DNA of 64,000 bases from Nocardia grenadensis NBRC 108939 (GCF_001613445.1 NZ_BDCJ01000002.1:206034-270033); one strand, 5' to 3'; shown: positions 53,748-61,623, numbered from the stretch's first letter. The notes: a model not told the origin generated them from the letters alone. Numbers and translations are program-made.

Positions 53748-54068
53748 TCAGCTCCGGGGGTCCTGGTGCGGCGGCCGGGCCACGAGCACCGCCTGGCCGG
53801 CGGCGAGGTCGATCCGGTCGCGCGGTGGCCCACCGTCGGATTCCTCATCGCGCAACATGGTCTGCGCCGCGCGATGGTCCAGCTGGTCGCGTTTGCTTCC
53901 GTACCAGAAGGCGGTGAGCTCCTCCACTCCCGCGGCCGCGAGGCGGGTGGAGGTGCGCTCGCCGGTCGAGTGTCCTGTCTCGGGGAAGCGGGTGTACACC
54001 CACCGCAGTGCGGCGACGGCGCCCAGCAGGAACACGGCTATGGGCGCGCCGAGGAAGAGGACATCCAC
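53748..54068 (-). CDS. DUF6191-like small membrane-anchored protein
   Basis: A 106-aa protein with a single N-terminal span (VDVLFLGAPIAVFLLGAVAAL) and a soluble tail carrying the pattern EELTAFWYGSKRDQLDHR and LRDEESDGGPPRDRIDL. I associate that pattern with the actinobacterial DUF6191 family, in which the LRDEExDGAPP motif is the most conserved part. No function is known. GTG 54068 is chosen as the start just before the membrane segment; the frame is open to 54134. It is divergent from the PAP2 phosphatase at 54160. Confidence 0.65.
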   Translation of the reverse strand: MDVLFLGAPIAVFLLGAVAALRWVYTRFPETGHSTGERTSTRLAAAGVEELTAFWYGSKRDQLDHRAAQTMLRDEESDGGPPRDRIDLAAGQAVLVARPPHQDPRS

Positions 54069-54159
54069 GATTTTCAGAGTAGCGCCCCGACGGTGGTGAT
54101 CGCGTTTTCCCGCTCCCCGAGCCGGGCCCGGCAACCGCCGGGCGATTAGGCTGAAGCGC

Positions 54160-54843
54160 GTGGTCGTGCTCGCAGTGTTGCTGTTCGCCGTGGCCGCCGC
54201 GACGACCGGTTATGTCGTCGCGGGCGATGCCACGACCGAGGTGGACTGCCCGCTGCGCGAGTGGGTACTGACCCTGCGCACCGATCCACTGACCACGGCC
54301 GCCACGGTGATCACCCATCTCGGAGGGGCGGTGGCCATGTGGACGCTGGCGCTGCTGGCCTGTGCCGTGCTGCTGCGGCGCGGCGCGTACGGGGACCTCT
54401 TGCTGGTGGCCGGGGTGGGCGCGGCCTCCGCGGTGCTGGTGCCCGTATCGAAGCAACTGATCGGCCGGTCGCGGCCGCCGGTGTCCGGGCAGCTGGTAGA
54501 GGTGAGCAATCAGTCCTTCCCCTCAGGGCACAGTGTCGGTTCGGCCGCGGCGGTGGGCGTACTCGCCGCACTGTTCTGCCTGCGGACCGCGCATCGCGTC
54601 GCCGGGGTGATCGTCGCGGTCACGGCGGCCGTCTTCGTACTGCTGGTCGGACTTTCGCGGATTTATCTCGGCGTACACTGGCCCACGGATGTACTCGCCG
54701 GCTGGGCGCTCGGTGGTCTGCTGGTCGCCGTCGGGGTGGCCGTGCGGACCCGGGCCGAGGGCACGGCAGCGGGTGCGGACAGTTCCGCGACAGCCGCCGG
54801 TTCCGGAAGCGCGGACCCCGCCGCCTGGAACACTCACCGCTGA
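54160..54843 (+). CDS. PAP2-family membrane phosphatase
   Basis: A 227-aa type 2 phosphatidic-acid-phosphatase-like protein with about six membrane spans. All three active-site motifs are intact: KQLIGRSRPP, PSGH in SFPSGHSVGSAA, and SRIYLGVHWPTD with the nucleophilic His. Bacterial members dephosphorylate phosphatidic acid, undecaprenyl pyrophosphate or related lipid phosphates on the outer face of the membrane. GTG 54160 is the first start and begins directly in a hydrophobic signal-anchor helix. The C-terminal 30 residues are Ala/Gly/Ser-rich. It is convergent with the operon at 54853, 9 nt away. Confidence 0.9.
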   Translation: MVVLAVLLFAVAAATTGYVVAGDATTEVDCPLREWVLTLRTDPLTTAATVITHLGGAVAMWTLALLACAVLLRRGAYGDLLLVAGVGAASAVLVPVSKQLIGRSRPPVSGQLVEVSNQSFPSGHSVGSAAAVGVLAALFCLRTAHRVAGVIVAVTAAVFVLLVGLSRIYLGVHWPTDVLAGWALGGLLVAVGVAVRTRAEGTAAGADSSATAAGSGSADPAAWNTHR

Positions 54844-54852
54844 CCGGGTCGT

Positions 54853-56172
54853 TCAGCCGCCGCGTTCCAGCTCCAGGCCCGCGGCCCGCCAGCCTGCGAG
54901 ACCACCGCCCAGACTGTAGGCGGTGTGGCCGGTCCGGCGTGCGGTCGCCGCGAACCGGCGGGAGATATCGCCGGTGGGACAGGTGAAGATCACCGGTTCG
55001 GCCCGCGAGAACGGTGTTCCGTGCGCGAACAGGTCGGTGAGCCGGTCGTCGGGAATATTGATCGCGCCCGGGATATGGGCCACCCGGTATGCCATGGCGC
55101 CCCGGGTGTCGACGATCACCGGGCGCGCGGTGCGCAGTAGTTCGGCCAATTCGGTGGGGGTGAGCTCTGGTACGGCGGCGATTTCGGCGGGTTCCGGTGG
55201 ACGTGGGCCGGCGTCGCGGCCGAACAGTTCCGGCCGGCGCTGCTCGATATAGGACAGGTACGGCTCGAGCCGATCACAGACGATGATCACCCCGACGGTG
55301 CGCGTGCCGCCGCGGTCGCCGCGTCCAAGGACCTCGCGCGCGGCCGCGTAGGCGGCGCCGCTGGTGGGTCCGGCCAGGACCCCGTATCCGGTGGCGAGTT
55401 CGAGCGTGGCCTCGATCGCGGGGCCCGATCGCACGGTCCGGATCTCGTCGTAGAAATCGGGCTGGAACAGGCCCACCTCCCACATCTCCCGTTCCGACCG
55501 GATCCCGGGAATGAAGTCCTCGCGTTCGGAGACCACCGCGACCGTCCGCAACTCCGGATGGAACTTTCGCAGGTAGCTCCCTGCCCCGCGGCTCGACCCG
55601 GTGGTGCCCAGCCCGCCGAACAGATAGTCGATCCGCTCGATCCCGGCGGCCGTGAGATCTTCGTGGATCTCTCGGCCGGTGCCGTCGTGATGGGCGGCGA
55701 TATTCTTCTCGCTGGTGTACTGGGACAGATGCCGGAATCGGTCGGGCTCCGCGGTCATGGCCGCGTCGATCGCCGAGTACACATCATTGGGCGTGGTGGG
55801 GTCCGGGCATTCGGACAGGCCGGGAAGCTCGACGATTTCGGTGCCGAGCAACCGGAGCAGATCGCGCACCTCACCGACCTTGATCCGATTGGTCATGGCC
55901 CGCAACCCGATACCGTGGATCGCACCGAGGATGCGCAGCGCTTTTGCGGTGTTGCCGCTGGACGCCTCGATCAGCGTCCGCCGCTGCGCGCGCAGCGTAT
56001 CGAGTTCGTCGCGCAGCATCGCCCAGGCGACGCGGTCCTTGACCGAACCGAATGGATTGTGCGATTCGAGTTTGGCGTACAGGTCCACCCCGTCGAGGCC
56101 GTGTACGGCCGGGTCCAGGCGGAGCAGGGGGGTGTCACCGATCAGCTCGGTGATGTGCTGGTGGATCGTCAC
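54853..56172 (-). CDS. Cysteine-synthase-like PLP enzyme fused to a rhodanese domain
   Basis: A 439-aa fusion, last gene of the four-gene operon. Residues 1-320 are a fold-type II PLP enzyme (ITELIGDTPLLRL; PLP Lys45 in NPFGSVKDR; EASSGNTAKALRIL; GGLGTTGSSRGAGSYL). This resembles the SbnA/Y4xP branch that makes diaminopropionate precursors for siderophores, as well as cysteine synthase. Residues 335-439 are a rhodanese domain (VIVDTRGAMAYRVAHIPGAI) with active-site Cys398 in FTCPTGDISRRF. GTG 56172 overlaps the TGA of the decarboxylase gene (GTGA). The fusion suggests sulfur transfer linked to beta-substitution chemistry; the reaction is inferred. Confidence 0.87.
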   Translation of the reverse strand: MTIHQHITELIGDTPLLRLDPAVHGLDGVDLYAKLESHNPFGSVKDRVAWAMLRDELDTLRAQRRTLIEASSGNTAKALRILGAIHGIGLRAMTNRIKVGEVRDLLRLLGTEIVELPGLSECPDPTTPNDVYSAIDAAMTAEPDRFRHLSQYTSEKNIAAHHDGTGREIHEDLTAAGIERIDYLFGGLGTTGSSRGAGSYLRKFHPELRTVAVVSEREDFIPGIRSEREMWEVGLFQPDFYDEIRTVRSGPAIEATLELATGYGVLAGPTSGAAYAAAREVLGRGDRGGTRTVGVIIVCDRLEPYLSYIEQRRPELFGRDAGPRPPEPAEIAAVPELTPTELAELLRTARPVIVDTRGAMAYRVAHIPGAINIPDDRLTDLFAHGTPFSRAEPVIFTCPTGDISRRFAATARRTGHTAYSLGGGLAGWRAAGLELERGG

Positions 56173-57665
56173 GGAACCTCGGGTGCGTCGGAGTCGGCGG
56201 CGGGGAAGGACGGTGGCCGGTAGTCGGCGTCGGATGTCGCCAGGAAGCGCCCGCCGTGGCCGACCACCGCCACTTTCTCGGCCGGGGGGTGCATGGCGGC
56301 CGTGGCCGCCGACAGGTCCATGTGATATCCCGCCGTATTCGGGAAGACGATCAGGTCGCCCGGCCGCGGCAGCCACGGCAGCCAGACCGTATGCGTGGTG
56401 ACGAGATCTCTTTCGAGGCAGAGCCGTCCCGCCAGGAAGACACCGGCCGGGTTTCCGGCCGGTTCGACCCCGTCACCGGGCAGCAGCAGTGGATCGGCCA
56501 TCACTTCCTGATCGGCCGGTGTCACCGTGTCGCGGCTGATGTCCAGGTGGACGAGCACACTGTCGTCGGAGGCCACTTTCACGAATTCGACCCGGGCCAC
56601 GGTGATCCCGGCGTGGTCGGCGAGTGCTTTACCGGGTTCCAGCCAGATGTCGAGGAGATTGTCGGCGGCGACCCGGGCGATACTGCGGCCGCCGTGCCGG
56701 GTGAGTGGGGCGGCCAGGAAACCGGCCAGCATCTCGGCGGCGGTCACGGTGTTGGCGTATTTGTGGAATACCGGCGTCCCGCGCACCGCGCCCCCGTCGA
56801 CCTGATAGCCGAAGGTATTGCTGCCCCAGCTCATCGCGGCGCCGTGGCCGGCGAGCGCGTCCCGCAACCGGTGTACGTAATCGTCGAACCGGGCGCCGTC
56901 GGCGGTGAACACCTGGCGCAGTCCGCCGCCGATATCGAGCACCGACGGCGCGAGTCCGGCCGAGTACGCCTGTTCGAGTAGCGCGAGACAGGTATCGGCG
57001 GCGCGTACCCGCTCGGCGGTATCGCCGGTATCCAGATGAAATGCCGTGCCGCGGAAAAGGAGTCGGTCCCGGTGTCGCGCGAGCACCTCGAGCGCCCCCG
57101 CCATCCGCGGCACCGGGATCCCGAAGCGGCTCACCTGCGAACCCGTGAATCCGCTGACCCGGAGCAGGACCGGGACCGGTACGGACGGGTCGGCGAGGTC
57201 GGCGAGCGTGCCCAGCTCCCATTCGTTGTCGACGTTCACGGTGGCCCCGGTGCGCACCAGTTCCCGGAGGAACGCTTCGCCCTTGGGCCCGGTCACCTCG
57301 ATCCGGCAGGCGTCGAATCCGGCCGTGAGCGCCGATTCCAGTTCGCCTGCCGAAGCCACGTCCACACCGATCCCGTGCGCCGCGGCGGTGCGTACGAAGG
57401 CCCGGGACCGGTTCACTTTGTGTGCGTAACAGATGCGGTAGCCGGTCTGTGCCTCGTCGAGTACCGCGGTGAGCCGATCGATATTGCGCGCGAACACCTG
57501 TGGGAACAGCAGATGAACCGGTGTCCCGAAGCGGCGAAGTACCTCGTCGAACGCGCGACGATCGGCGAGGAACGCCGCGACGAGCGGATCCCAGTACGCC
57601 GGTAGGGCGGGTGGTGCGGTGGGCTCGGTGGGTTCCGGGCGGTCGGGTCGCAACCGCACGGTCAT
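56169..57665 (-). CDS. Y4yA-like PLP-dependent decarboxylase
   Basis: A 498-aa fold-type III (alanine-racemase-fold) decarboxylase related to diaminopimelate and ornithine decarboxylases and to Y4yA of Rhizobium. PLP Lys83 is in ICYAHKVNRSRAF; SVLDIGGGLRQVF holds the phosphate-binding glycines; RPGDLIVFPNTAGYHMDLSA lies in the C-terminal domain (quoted in part). The HEXGS-type loop of true LysA is replaced by FHLDTGDTAERV, so the substrate is not diaminopimelate itself. In staphyloferrin B synthesis SbnH, of the same fold, decarboxylates a citryl-diaminopropionate. ATG 57665 overlaps the stop of the upstream gene. Substrate unknown. Confidence 0.85.
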   Translation of the reverse strand: MTVRLRPDRPEPTEPTAPPALPAYWDPLVAAFLADRRAFDEVLRRFGTPVHLLFPQVFARNIDRLTAVLDEAQTGYRICYAHKVNRSRAFVRTAAAHGIGVDVASAGELESALTAGFDACRIEVTGPKGEAFLRELVRTGATVNVDNEWELGTLADLADPSVPVPVLLRVSGFTGSQVSRFGIPVPRMAGALEVLARHRDRLLFRGTAFHLDTGDTAERVRAADTCLALLEQAYSAGLAPSVLDIGGGLRQVFTADGARFDDYVHRLRDALAGHGAAMSWGSNTFGYQVDGGAVRGTPVFHKYANTVTAAEMLAGFLAAPLTRHGGRSIARVAADNLLDIWLEPGKALADHAGITVARVEFVKVASDDSVLVHLDISRDTVTPADQEVMADPLLLPGDGVEPAGNPAGVFLAGRLCLERDLVTTHTVWLPWLPRPGDLIVFPNTAGYHMDLSAATAAMHPPAEKVAVVGHGGRFLATSDADYRPPSFPAADSDAPEVP

Positions 57666-58939
57666 CCGAGGTTTCCCGGGCGCAGTGAGTCGGGTCGCTC
57701 GCCCACCGGGTTGTAGCCGCCGTCGCGCAAGGCCTCGAAGGCGCGGGCCCGGTTGCGCGGGCTGCGGAACTCCGCCACGACCCGTTTACTGTCGAGGTCG
57801 ATGTCCACGACCCCGATGCCCATCGATTCCAGTACCCCGCCTATGGTGCGGACACAGTGCTTACAGGTCATATCGGGGACATAGAAGATCCGGTCCTCCT
57901 CCGCCGCCGGGCCGGTGCCCAGATCCTCCCGGGCCGGCACCGCCACCGGTTCGCAGTGCCGGGCGAGGTCGTCGAATACCTCGACGAAGCGGTGCACCAC
58001 CTCGGCCAGCACGCTGAAGTTCGCGCCGCCCTCGCGGTGTACGACCGCGGCCGGGCAGGAGGGCTGCTCCCCGCGTGGTAGCAGTGCGTACTGCCGGGAG
58101 ATGAGATCCAGATCGTCGTGATACCGGGCGATCGCCGCGGGTACGGTCAGCCCCTCCTCGGTGGTCGCCCGGTCCATCACCCGGTGTGCGTCGGCGATGG
58201 TCGCGTCCTTCATCGCCCGCAGCGTGGCGACCGATTCGGCGGTGTACCGCACCGAGCCGCCGGGTTCGGTGCGCAGGCTCACCGGAATCATGCCTCGTCG
58301 ATACGTCGATGCCTGCAGTTCCCAGAACCACCGGGTGGCGACCGCGGTGAAGATACCGGAGTCCTGCAGTCCGCGCGCGAATTCGCCGGGTGTCGGGTAG
58401 GGCGTCTGCCGCGCGATGAGTGCGTGCTGGGCCAGCGCCCGGCCCGCGGACTCCACCCCCACCCGGAAGATATCGATGGGTTCGTGATCGGTGGTGGTGC
58501 CGGCCAGCACCGAGTGCGCCGCCGCGTCCAGACGTGATATCCGGTCGGCGAGACCGGAGTTGTCCTCGATCGCGCGCCAGAGCGCGAGTACGGCCTCCCG
58601 GGTGGCGATCGGCACGAGCGGGCCGGGCCCGTCGTCCCGGTAGAAGCCGGTATTGGGTACTCCGGCGCTGTCGATCCAGGTCATCCGGTGGGTGGCGGAG
58701 GTGACCGCGTCGGCGGGGCAGGGTCGCATGAACCGTTCCAGGTACAGCCGTTGCGAGACAGTGAGATGACTGCCGGGTTCGGGGCGCAGTTCGGTCGCGG
58801 TGTACTCGAACCGGACCGTTCCCGCCGGCCGGTGGTCGGCGAACAGTCCCGGCCGGGCGAGCTCGGCCAGGATCCGCGCGGTGGCCCGCCGGTCGTACCG
58901 GGCGGCGGTATCGGTGGATGCGCTGATCTCTGTGCTCAT
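57662..58939 (-). CDS. Unknown protein with C-terminal heavy-metal-associated (HMA) domain
   Basis: A 425-aa protein. The first 350 residues match no family I recognise. They are helical, with a repeated Arg/Asp-rich character and segments such as HRMTWIDSAGVPNTGFYRDD and RWFWELQASTYRRGMIPVSL, and may be an enzyme. Residues 355-425 are a heavy-metal-associated ferredoxin-like fold: FYVPDMTCKHCVRTIGGVL with metal-binding Cys359 and Cys362, then VVDIDLDSKRVVAEF. HMA domains bind Cu(I), Zn(II) or Cd(II). ATG 58939 overlaps the aminotransferase stop (ATGA), and its own stop overlaps the decarboxylase start. The context suggests metal-dependent catalysis or metal delivery. Confidence 0.82.
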   Translation of the reverse strand: MSTEISASTDTAARYDRRATARILAELARPGLFADHRPAGTVRFEYTATELRPEPGSHLTVSQRLYLERFMRPCPADAVTSATHRMTWIDSAGVPNTGFYRDDGPGPLVPIATREAVLALWRAIEDNSGLADRISRLDAAAHSVLAGTTTDHEPIDIFRVGVESAGRALAQHALIARQTPYPTPGEFARGLQDSGIFTAVATRWFWELQASTYRRGMIPVSLRTEPGGSVRYTAESVATLRAMKDATIADAHRVMDRATTEEGLTVPAAIARYHDDLDLISRQYALLPRGEQPSCPAAVVHREGGANFSVLAEVVHRFVEVFDDLARHCEPVAVPAREDLGTGPAAEEDRIFYVPDMTCKHCVRTIGGVLESMGIGVVDIDLDSKRVVAEFRSPRNRARAFEALRDGGYNPVGERPDSLRPGNLG

Positions 58940-60234
58940 GGCAGCTCCTCGGCGAGGGTCCGGACGCAGTCGACGAAACGGTCGATATCGTCGAGGCAGG
59001 TGTAGACATGAGTGCTGACCCGCACGGATTCGGGGTCGCCCCCGGTTTCGGGCACGCAGTGGGCGCCGGTGCGGACGAGGAAGCCGTATTCGGCGAGGAC
59101 GAAGCCCAGGTCGGCCGCCGATATCCCGGTCAAGGTGAACGAGACGATGCCGTATCCACTGTCGTCCCGGGCGTGCGCGGGCCCCGGCAGGAACGTCAGT
59201 CCGGGCACCGCCCGCAACCCATCGATCAACCGCCGGGTCAGCGCCCGGTTGTGCGCCGCGATGGCGGGCATACCGTATGTCTCGAGAACCTCCAGCGCGG
59301 TGCCCAGCGAAAGGATGCCCGGAATATTGGCGGTACCGCCCTCGAGCAGGCCCGGCATGACGCCGGCGTCGAACCCCGCGGTGGTCAGTACCGCGTCGGT
59401 ACCGCCGCCGGGCAGGAACGGCCGCAACTGCGCATGGGTCCGCTGCCGGCAGTACAGGATTCCGGTGCCCGGCGCCGCGAACATCTTGTGTGCCGCGAAG
59501 GCCGCGAAATCGGCCCCGAGCGCGGTGACGTCCACCGGGACGTGACCGCCACTCTGGCTGCAGTCGAAACACAGGTGTACCCGTGGGGGAATCCGCTCGC
59601 GCAGTTCGGTGAGGGTGGTGCGGGCGCCGAACACATGATGCAGGTGCGTCACGGTGAGCAGCCGGGTACGCGGGCTCAGTTTCGCGGCGATATCGGCGGT
59701 ATCGGCCTGCCCCGCCGCGGTGACCCGGTAGGGCACGAGTTCGATCCGGCGGCCGAAGCGTGCGAGGGTGTCCCGCAGCAGGAACCAGGGCGAGACATTG
59801 GCCGCGTGGTCGCGTGGGCTGTAGAGGATCTCGTCCCCGTCCATGAGCGCGGTGAGACCCCAGGACAGTGCGACGGCATTGAGCGCCGCGGTCGCGCCGC
59901 CGGTGAAGACGATCTCGTCGGGCCGGGCGGCGCCCACGAAGTGCGCGGTCGCGGCCCGGACCGCGGTGATGCGCTGGGTGAGCGCCGTGGACCAGGGGTA
60001 GGTGCCGCGCGCGGCATTGGCGGTAGCGGTCGAATGGTAGTCGAGGACGGTGTCGATCACCGCCCGCGGTTTCTGCGTCGTGGCGGCACTGTCCAGGTAG
60101 GTCTCCCGGCTGCCGGCCACGGCCGGAAAGGACGCGCGGACCTCCGGCGGGAGCAGCCCGGTGGCCGTCGGCACCGGTGCCGCCGCCCTGTCCGACATGG
60201 GCGGCCGATCCGCTCGGCGCGGGGGTGATCCCAT
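58936..60234 (-). CDS. Class V aminotransferase / cysteine-desulfurase-like enzyme
   Basis: A 432-aa fold-type I PLP enzyme resembling SufS/CsdA cysteine desulfurases. It has YLDSAATTQKPRAVIDTVL, THLHHVFGA, FDCSQSGGHVPVDV, PLP Lys250 in AFAAHKMFAAPGTGILY, and the persulfide-forming Cys393 in RTGAHCVPETGG. This is the first gene of the four-gene operon. It could mobilise sulfur from cysteine for the rhodanese domain encoded by the last gene, or act as a lyase on another amino acid. ATG 60234 follows GGAAGGA at good spacing; ATG 60198 is an alternative. A Zur-box-like palindrome is centred 48 nt upstream. Confidence 0.88.
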   Translation of the reverse strand: MGSPPRRADRPPMSDRAAAPVPTATGLLPPEVRASFPAVAGSRETYLDSAATTQKPRAVIDTVLDYHSTATANAARGTYPWSTALTQRITAVRAATAHFVGAARPDEIVFTGGATAALNAVALSWGLTALMDGDEILYSPRDHAANVSPWFLLRDTLARFGRRIELVPYRVTAAGQADTADIAAKLSPRTRLLTVTHLHHVFGARTTLTELRERIPPRVHLCFDCSQSGGHVPVDVTALGADFAAFAAHKMFAAPGTGILYCRQRTHAQLRPFLPGGGTDAVLTTAGFDAGVMPGLLEGGTANIPGILSLGTALEVLETYGMPAIAAHNRALTRRLIDGLRAVPGLTFLPGPAHARDDSGYGIVSFTLTGISAADLGFVLAEYGFLVRTGAHCVPETGGDPESVRVSTHVYTCLDDIDRFVDCVRTLAEELP

Positions 60235-60274
60235 GTGATCGTTCCTTCCGCCGCTCCAGCCGGACTGCGAACAA

Positions 60275-60289
60275 CGATACTCATTATCG
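60275..60289 (-). promoter_or_regulatory. Zur-box-like palindrome at the operon promoter
   Basis: CGATACTCATTATCG has perfect 5-bp arms (CGATA/TATCG) and further symmetry within the centre (12 of 15 positions). Read in the operon direction it is CGATAATGAGTATCG. This resembles the actinobacterial Zur consensus TGAtAATGATtaTCA. It contains GATAAT, a good -10 hexamer, so a bound repressor would block transcription; the start would fall near 60276, leaving a leader of about 41 nt. The AT-rich element stands out in 70% GC surroundings. IdeR boxes look different. Identification as Zur is by resemblance only. Confidence 0.6.
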
Positions 60290-60391
60290 GAAATTTCGCC
60301 CAGTGCGCTTGGTGCGCAGATGGTTTCGTCGGCGTAGCGCGGCGGGTGGCGAGGTCCCCGAAGATGTCGGTGGCCGGCGTTATGGTGCGGT

Positions 60392-60811
60392 ATGCCACTC
60401 ACATTCGACGAACGTCAGGCGTTTCTGGCCGAGCCGCATATCGGCGCGCTTTCGGTATCGGCGGGCCCGGAGCGGGGGCCCCTCACCGTGCCCATCTGGT
60501 ATCAGTACGAGCCGGGTGGTGATCTCTGGGTGCTCACCGGCCCGGAATCGGAGAAAATGCGCCGGATCCGGGCTGCGGGACGATTCAGCCTGCTGGCCGA
60601 GCGCGTCGAGCCGACCGTCCGCTACGTCAGTGTGGAGGGCCCGGTCACCGGGGTCGAACCGCTGACCGATGAACGGCATCGCGAAATGGTGGCGCGCTAT
60701 CTGCCGCCCGAGCGAGTGGAGGAGTACCTGGCCTTCGCCGCGGCCGAACTGGGTGAGCACGTGATCGTGTCCATGCGCCCGCAGCGATGGTTGTCCGCCG
60801 ATCTCGGCTGA
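60392..60811 (+). CDS. Pyridoxamine-phosphate-oxidase-like flavin/F420 split-barrel protein
   Basis: A 139-aa PPOX-superfamily protein. FDERQAFLAEPHIGALSVSA and PLTVPIWYQYEPGGDLWVLT are the first barrel strands, and EKMRRIRAAGRFSLLAERVE contains the usual K-x6-R pattern for cofactor phosphate. Stand-alone actinobacterial members bind FMN, F420 or haem, and substrates are mostly unknown. ATG 60392 has no ribosome-binding site and may be leaderless. It is divergent from the PLP operon across 157 nt that include the Zur-like box, so it could share that regulation, although the box is about 100 nt away from its start. Confidence 0.85.
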   Translation: MPLTFDERQAFLAEPHIGALSVSAGPERGPLTVPIWYQYEPGGDLWVLTGPESEKMRRIRAAGRFSLLAERVEPTVRYVSVEGPVTGVEPLTDERHREMVARYLPPERVEEYLAFAAAELGEHVIVSMRPQRWLSADLG

Positions 60812-60815
60812 GCGA

Positions 60816-61250
60816 TCAATAGCCGCCCTGCAGATACTCGACGAGCTGCTCGCGTTCGGTGGCGAGTTCGGAGATGGCGCTCTTGACCACGTCACCGATG
60901 CTCACGATGCCGGCCAGTTCACCACCGGAAACCACCGGCAGGTGCCGGACCCGGTGCTCGGTCATGACCCGGCGCAGCCCCTCGACGTGATCCTCGGGGG
61001 CGCAGACCCGGACCTCCGTGGACATGATCCGCGAGACCGGGGAATCCAGTAGAGCCGCGCCGTGCCGATTCAGGGCGCGGACGATATCGCGTTCGGAGAC
61101 GATTCCGGCGATCCGGCGGCCGTCGGGAGAGACGACCACGGCTCCGATATTGTGTTCGGCCAGCAGGGCGAGCAGCGCGCGGATATCCAGATCCGGACGC
61201 GCGGTCATGACGGCGCTGCCCTTGTTGCGCAGTATCTCGGCGATTCGCAT
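60816..61250 (-). CDS. Tandem CBS-domain protein
   Basis: A 144-aa protein with two CBS motifs that form a Bateman module. The first is LDIRALLALLAEHNIGAVVV with GIVSERDIVRAL, and the second is GLRRVMTEHRVRHLPVV with GIVSIGDVVKSAI. Such modules bind adenine nucleotides; mycobacterial HRP1 is a stand-alone example linked to hypoxia. ATG 61250 (MRIAEILRNKGS) matches the family N-terminus; ATG 61259 is an alternative. A 34-bp perfect palindrome ends 12 nt upstream of the start and probably affects its expression. It is convergent with the split-barrel gene, 4 nt away. Confidence 0.9.
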   Translation of the reverse strand: MRIAEILRNKGSAVMTARPDLDIRALLALLAEHNIGAVVVSPDGRRIAGIVSERDIVRALNRHGAALLDSPVSRIMSTEVRVCAPEDHVEGLRRVMTEHRVRHLPVVSGGELAGIVSIGDVVKSAISELATEREQLVEYLQGGY

Positions 61251-61262
61251 GGTCACCATCCA

Positions 61263-61296
61263 CTCGAGCGCGGGATTCCAGAATCCCGCGCTCGAG
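61263..61296. repeat. 34-bp near-perfect palindrome in front of the CBS gene
   Basis: Arms 61263-61278 (CTCGAGCGCGGGATTC) and 61281-61296 are exact reverse complements over 16 bp with a 2-nt centre CA. It lies 12 nt upstream of the CBS-protein ATG. In RNA it would be a very stable hairpin next to the ribosome-binding region; as DNA it could be a dimeric repressor site. There is no T-tract in either direction. Confidence 0.8.
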
Positions 61297-61368
61297 GCCC
61301 GGGCGCCAGCACGAATCGGCATCGACCGCATTATTCGAAGTTGTGGGGTGGGGGGAGCCGTCGATCGG

Positions 61369-61623
61369 TTACTCGTCGTCGAGGCCCGCGGAGAGATAGG
61401 CGGCGGCGGCCAGCCACTGGCGGCATTGCGGGCCGTGCACATCGTGGATGTGCAGGATCTCGCGCGCCTGCCGATAGGTGAGTACCGGCGGTTCGGAATT
61501 GCAGTCGGTACCGGCTTCGGGGACCGCGTAGCGGCGTAGCGGTTCCGGATGGTGCCCGAGCGAATGACCGCCGCCTGCGCTGCCCACGGCGTTCCGATGG
61601 GGACTTCGGAATGGTTGGATCAT
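61369..61623 (-). CDS. Small actinobacterial protein of a regulator island
   Basis: An 84-aa protein starting at ATG 61623, 8 nt after AGGGG. Its C-terminal half, VLTYRQAREILHIHDVHGPQ and CRQWLAAAAYLS, contains a conserved helix and a Cys; this pattern is familiar from small nocardial proteins encoded near DUF397/Scr1-type regulators, though no function is known. The N-terminus is Pro/His-rich and variable. A promoter-region motif TTGCATTTGTAAG, shared with the DUF397 gene at 62815, lies about 115 nt upstream. Confidence 0.65.
   Translation of the reverse strand: MIQPFRSPHRNAVGSAGGGHSLGHHPEPLRRYAVPEAGTDCNSEPPVLTYRQAREILHIHDVHGPQCRQWLAAAAYLSAGLDDE

Noticed and set aside
54853..60234. The PLP operon as a plain iron-sulfur (SUF) assembly locus
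   Set aside because: Although the first gene resembles SufS, there are no SufB, SufC, SufD or SufU genes, and the decarboxylase and HMA protein do not fit.
60275..60289. The palindrome as an IdeR (iron) box
   Set aside because: The IdeR consensus TTAGGTTAGSCTAACCTAA shares neither arms nor length with it; the GATAATGAgTATC pattern is closer to Zur.
61263..61296. The 34-bp palindrome as a factor-independent terminator
   Set aside because: No T-tract on either side, and no gene ends just before it in an orientation that would use it.
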